Shown here one piece after another: positions 61,282-64,000 of a stretch of DNA of 64,000 nucleotides. The notes beneath the pieces were generated by a model. It was not told the DNA's origin and ran no database searches. It saw nothing but the letters and a program-made list of their open reading frames with translations. The position numbers were made by a program, and so were the translations under genes. Position 1 is the stretch's first letter. Every line of letters starts with the position of its first letter. The stretch spans positions 1 to 64,000 of the forward strand of contig NZ_PYOG01000020.1 of NCBI RefSeq assembly GCF_003026815.1, in the 5' to 3' direction. This DNA comes from Photobacterium damselae (GTDB lineage Bacteria > Pseudomonadota > Gammaproteobacteria > Enterobacterales > Vibrionaceae).

Positions 61282-62124
61282 ATGAAATTAATTGGAGCTC
61301 ATGTCTCTGCCGCTGGTGGTGTCTATAATGCACCGCTTAATGCACATAATATTGGTGCTAATGCTTTTGCGCTATTTACGAAAAATCAACGCCAGTGGAT
61401 TGCTAAACCCTTAGAGCAATCTGCAATAACGGCATTTAAAGCGCGCTGTCAGCAATACGGATTCCATCCTGAGGCAATCTTACCTCACGATTCTTACTTG
61501 ATTAATTTGGGTTCCCCTGATGCAGAGAAACTTGAAAAGTCACGTAATGCTTTTATTGATGAAATGGATCGTTGCCAACAATTAGGGCTGCATCTATTGA
61601 ATTTTCATCCCGGTAGCCATTTAAAGAAAATCTCTGAGAGTGACTGTCTTGCTTTGATCGCAGAATCAATCAATATGGCACATCAAGCAGTACCAAATGT
61701 GGTGGCTGTGATTGAAAATACAGCAGGGCAAGGTTCGAACTTGGGCTGGCGTTTTGAGCACTTAGCAGAAATTATTGCGCAAGTTGAAGATAAAACCCGA
61801 GTTGGCGTATGTATTGATACTTGCCACACTTTTGCCGCTGGATACGATTTACGTACCGAGCAAGCAACAGAACAGACCTTTGCTGAATTTGACCAAATTG
61901 TTGGTATGCACTACTTACGAGGTATGCATTTAAATGACTCGAAAGGAAAGTTAGGTAGTCATTTAGATCGTCACAACAGTTTAGGGGTAGGGGAAATTGG
62001 TTGGGATTGCTTCCGTTATTTAATGCAAGATCCGCGTTTTGATAATATTCCTTTGGTCCTTGAAACAATTGATCCCGATATTTGGCAGCAAGAAATTGCT
62101 AAGTTACGTAGCTTTTGTAACTGA
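61282..62124 (+). CDS. nfo: Endonuclease IV (AP endonuclease)
   Basis: A 280-aa AP endonuclease that cuts 5' to abasic sites and repairs oxidised DNA ends; a TIM barrel with three zinc ions. Start [14 protein letters not shown]; zinc ligands are in HPGS (about 110), IENTAGQG with Glu near 146, [17 protein letters not shown] and the C-terminal ETID. The open frame starts two codons earlier with GTG, but the ATG follows GAGGTGAAA at good spacing. It is 54 bases upstream of ung, so two base-excision repair genes probably share a transcript. Confidence 0.95.
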   Translation: MKLIGAHVSAAGGVYNAPLNAHNIGANAFALFTKNQRQWIAKPLEQSAITAFKARCQQYGFHPEAILPHDSYLINLGSPDAEKLEKSRNAFIDEMDRCQQLGLHLLNFHPGSHLKKISESDCLALIAESINMAHQAVPNVVAVIENTAGQGSNLGWRFEHLAEIIAQVEDKTRVGVCIDTCHTFAAGYDLRTEQATEQTFAEFDQIVGMHYLRGMHLNDSKGKLGSHLDRHNSLGVGEIGWDCFRYLMQDPRFDNIPLVLETIDPDIWQQEIAKLRSFCN

Positions 62125-62178
62125 TCTAAGCACGGTAGAATAGGGCGATAAACAGACTTAATTGATGGAGATAGCTCG

Positions 62179-62838
62179 GTGCAATCTTGGCAAAATTTTT
62201 TACAACAGCAGCAACAACAAGAATATTTTGAGCAGATTCAAAGCTATGTTGCTAATGCACGTCAGCAAGGCAAAGTGGTGTATCCGCCAGAAGAAGATGT
62301 TTTTAGTGCTTTCACCGCCACTCCTTTAGATCAGGTTAAAGTCGTTATTTTAGGCCAAGACCCTTATCACGGCCCAGACCAAGCCCATGGCTTAAGTTTC
62401 TCCGTAAAACCTGGGGTAAAAACGCCACCGTCTTTAGCGAATATGTATAAAGAGCTAGCAACGGATATTGATGGTTTTACTATTCCTGAGCATGGTTATT
62501 TACAATCTTGGGCAGAGCAAGGGGTATTGTTACTTAATACAGTACTAACGGTTGAGCAAGGTAACGCTCACTCCCATGCTAAGATCGGCTGGGAGACGTT
62601 TACTGATAAAGTGATTGAACATATCGATCAAGAATGTGAAGGCGTTATCTTCTTGCTATGGGGCACGCACGCACAGAAAAAAGGTAAGAAGATCAATACT
62701 CAGAAACACCATGTCTTGAAATCAGCTCACCCGTCTCCACTTTCTGCTTATCGTGGTTTCTTTGGTTGTCAGCATTTTTCGCAAACCAATACATTACTGC
62801 AAGCGATGAATAAAACTCCGATTACTTGGCAAGTTTAG
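62179..62838 (+). CDS. ung: Uracil-DNA glycosylase
   Basis: A 219-aa family 1 UDG that removes uracil from DNA. Catalytic D61 is in [18 protein letters not shown], and the DNA-intercalation loop [14 protein letters not shown] carries the catalytic His near 184. The start is GTG with TGGAG 9 bases upstream. Follows nfo in the same direction without a terminator. The N-terminus is glutamine-rich (QQQQQ), which is unremarkable for this family. Confidence 0.96.
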   Translation: MQSWQNFLQQQQQQEYFEQIQSYVANARQQGKVVYPPEEDVFSAFTATPLDQVKVVILGQDPYHGPDQAHGLSFSVKPGVKTPPSLANMYKELATDIDGFTIPEHGYLQSWAEQGVLLLNTVLTVEQGNAHSHAKIGWETFTDKVIEHIDQECEGVIFLLWGTHAQKKGKKINTQKHHVLKSAHPSPLSAYRGFFGCQHFSQTNTLLQAMNKTPITWQV

Positions 62839-62866
62839 TCTTTTATCGTGATTTGTGTGGATAAAA

Positions 62867-62872
62867 TATAAT
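62867..62872 (+). promoter_or_regulatory. Possible -10 box for the hemerythrin gene
   Basis: TATAAT, consensus, 75 bases before the start codon. An inverted repeat TTTTATC (62841-62847)/GATAAAA (62860-62866) lies just upstream and may be an operator. No clear -35. Confidence 0.35.
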
Positions 62873-62947
62873 CAGGATCATGCCATGACAGGCGACTTTT
62901 AGCTATATTCTATGGGTTCAGGAAGAACTCAAGGGCAAGGAGTCGCT

Positions 62948-63478
62948 ATGTTAGATAGAATTCATATAGAGCACGGAAATATCAACCTGTTGCTAGAGAT
63001 ATTATTGCAAAAAGCACGTTTGGTTGAGGATGGGGGGAAAATTGATTATCACCTTATTCAAGATATTATCCATTATTTGCAATACCAAGCCGATCGTTAT
63101 CATCATCCGAAAGAAGATATTCTTTATCATTACTACCTTGCTCATTATGGTGAAAATCAGTCGATTAAAAACTTAGAGCAAGAACATATAGAATTGACCC
63201 AACTTACTGCTGAGTTTGCTGATATTGTGGATATGATTCTGCTTGATTCGGTTATTCCACAAGAAATTTTTTTGCAGAAATTACATAATTTTGCCATGCG
63301 TCAAAAAGCACATTTACAGTTAGAAGAGCGAGAAATTTTTCCGCTGCTACGTCGTGATTTTTCACCTTATGACTGGCGCTGCGTGAGTGAGCAGTATCAA
63401 GATGATATTGATGATCCACTGTTTGGGCGTAAAGTTGCCGATCGCTATCGTAATTTACATAATTACATCGATATTTGA
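62948..63478 (+). CDS. Hemerythrin-like domain protein
   Basis: A 176-aa four-helix-bundle protein. The di-iron ligand pattern is visible as H9 in IHIEHGN, the YHHPKEDILYHYYL segment (H and E on helix 2), QEHIELT on helix 3, and QKAHLQLEEREIFPLL on helix 4. Such proteins bind O2 or NO or store iron; the cytoplasmic role here is unknown. The frame is open 12 codons upstream, but ATG 62948 has AAGGAG at 5 bases. It lies 109 bases after ung, possibly with its own promoter. Confidence 0.9.
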   Translation: MLDRIHIEHGNINLLLEILLQKARLVEDGGKIDYHLIQDIIHYLQYQADRYHHPKEDILYHYYLAHYGENQSIKNLEQEHIELTQLTAEFADIVDMILLDSVIPQEIFLQKLHNFAMRQKAHLQLEEREIFPLLRRDFSPYDWRCVSEQYQDDIDDPLFGRKVADRYRNLHNYIDI

Positions 63479-63491
63479 TGGTAGAAAACGA

Positions 63492-63528
63492 AAGATACGC
63501 CTTCGATGCTGCTTTGAAGGCGTGTCTT
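63492..63528. terminator. Terminator between the hemerythrin and DUF3545 genes
   Basis: 13-bp stem AAGATACGCCTTC (63492-63504)/GAAGGCGTGTCTT (63516-63528), one wobble, 11-base loop. The minus-strand tail TTCGTTTTC fits the DUF3545 gene; it may also stop the hemerythrin transcript. Confidence 0.8.
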
Positions 63529-63542
63529 AAATTGTTGCGAGG

Positions 63543-63725
63543 TTAATAATCCAAATCATCAAGAGAGTAATCGTGGAGCAGATCCATCTCTTGTAGCTCT
63601 TTTCTCAATCTTTGACGATCTTTCAAGGCTTCTATCTCACGCCACTTACGCTTTTCTGGCTTACTGCGTGAACGACGTGGAGCAGGTTCAAAATCCATAT
63701 AATCATCAAATGCATAGCTATCCAT
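63543..63725 (-). CDS. DUF3545 family small protein
   Basis: A 60-aa hydrophilic protein with an acidic N-terminus (MDSYAFDDYMDFE), a basic middle (RRSRSKPEKRKWREIEALKD) likely to be helical, and an acidic C-terminus (YSLDDLDY). The KRKWREIEA...RQRLRKEL block is the hallmark of DUF3545, a family limited mainly to Vibrionaceae and relatives. Function unknown; the charge pattern suggests binding to nucleic acid or protein. RBS GAGGTG is well placed. Confidence 0.85.
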   Translation of the reverse strand: MDSYAFDDYMDFEPAPRRSRSKPEKRKWREIEALKDRQRLRKELQEMDLLHDYSLDDLDY

Positions 63726-64000
63726 ATAGCACCTCTATCCTACAACAGGGTGAGTCTTTCACCACCGCAATTAAATATCATATAACTGAGCAAAATAGAA
63801 TCGATGTGTTTCATCTTTGTTATGAACAAATTAAGCTTTTTTGACTTTGCTCTCACTTCAATAGGGGGCTGTTCACTTTAGCTGCAATTTATTGGTTGAT
63901 ATTTGATGCATATGAAAAATTTATTGCGATTAACAAAGGAAATATCTAGAGATTAAAACAATGTTTTAAACATGATGTGCGGTAAATTGGGCCTTTACAT

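Overview
The window looks like a piece of the larger chromosome of a marine gamma-proteobacterium of the family Vibrionaceae. The gene content and order follow two Vibrio cholerae blocks, the VC0611-VC0631 chitin/tyrS region and the VC2359-VC2382 ung/thr/arc/glt region, joined here side by side. The GH9 glucosaminidase is of the type characterised from Photobacterium, but genus cannot be settled from this sequence alone. No phage, insertion sequence, integron or CRISPR array was seen; this is core chromosome.

Layout. Bases 1-280 are the distal end of an rRNA operon (5S rRNA, tRNA-Asp, terminator). After a small unknown membrane protein, 996-15404 (minus) is a ten-gene chitin-oligosaccharide operon. 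It reads, in transcription order: periplasmic binding protein, two permeases, two ABC ATPases, GH9 glucosaminidase, GlcNAc kinase, GH20 hexosaminidase, GH94 chitobiose phosphorylase and a phosphohexomutase. Its membrane-bound regulator ChiS is next door (16105-19497). Imported (GlcNAc)n is thus split both by hydrolysis and by phosphorolysis inside the cell, and the products are phosphorylated and fed into amino-sugar metabolism. Then come rsmC, an AI-2E-type permease, an unlisted 35-residue Cys-rich membrane peptide, hemL, clcA, erpA, a murein endopeptidase, tyrS, a DedA protein, a TRIC/UPF0126 channel, and the operon mtnN-cbiB-btuF.

Bases 32811-44931 hold two complete glutamate synthase operons of different sequence type, back to back on the minus strand. 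They are followed by a YhcC-type radical SAM gene, a PAS-GGDEF diguanylate cyclase, and the convergent arcB/arcA pair. Next are rraA, a small outer-membrane-like protein and aceK. The threonine operon thrLABC follows with a clear leader-peptide attenuator. The right end has grcA, nfo, ung, a hemerythrin protein and a DUF3545 protein.

Regulatory signals are the most informative part of the window. They include a 14-bp motif upstream of chiS that recurs, once exactly and once imperfectly, upstream of the chitin operon. Two FNR boxes 53 bp apart precede grcA, as at E. coli yfiD. Two perfect CRP sites lie upstream of the TRIC gene and in the nfo leader. There is an FNR box upstream of arcA and a perfect 24-bp palindrome between grcA and nfo. 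Intercistronic hairpins punctuate the chitin operon. Starts were moved from the longest open frame to the ribosome-binding-site-supported codon wherever the sequence justified it.
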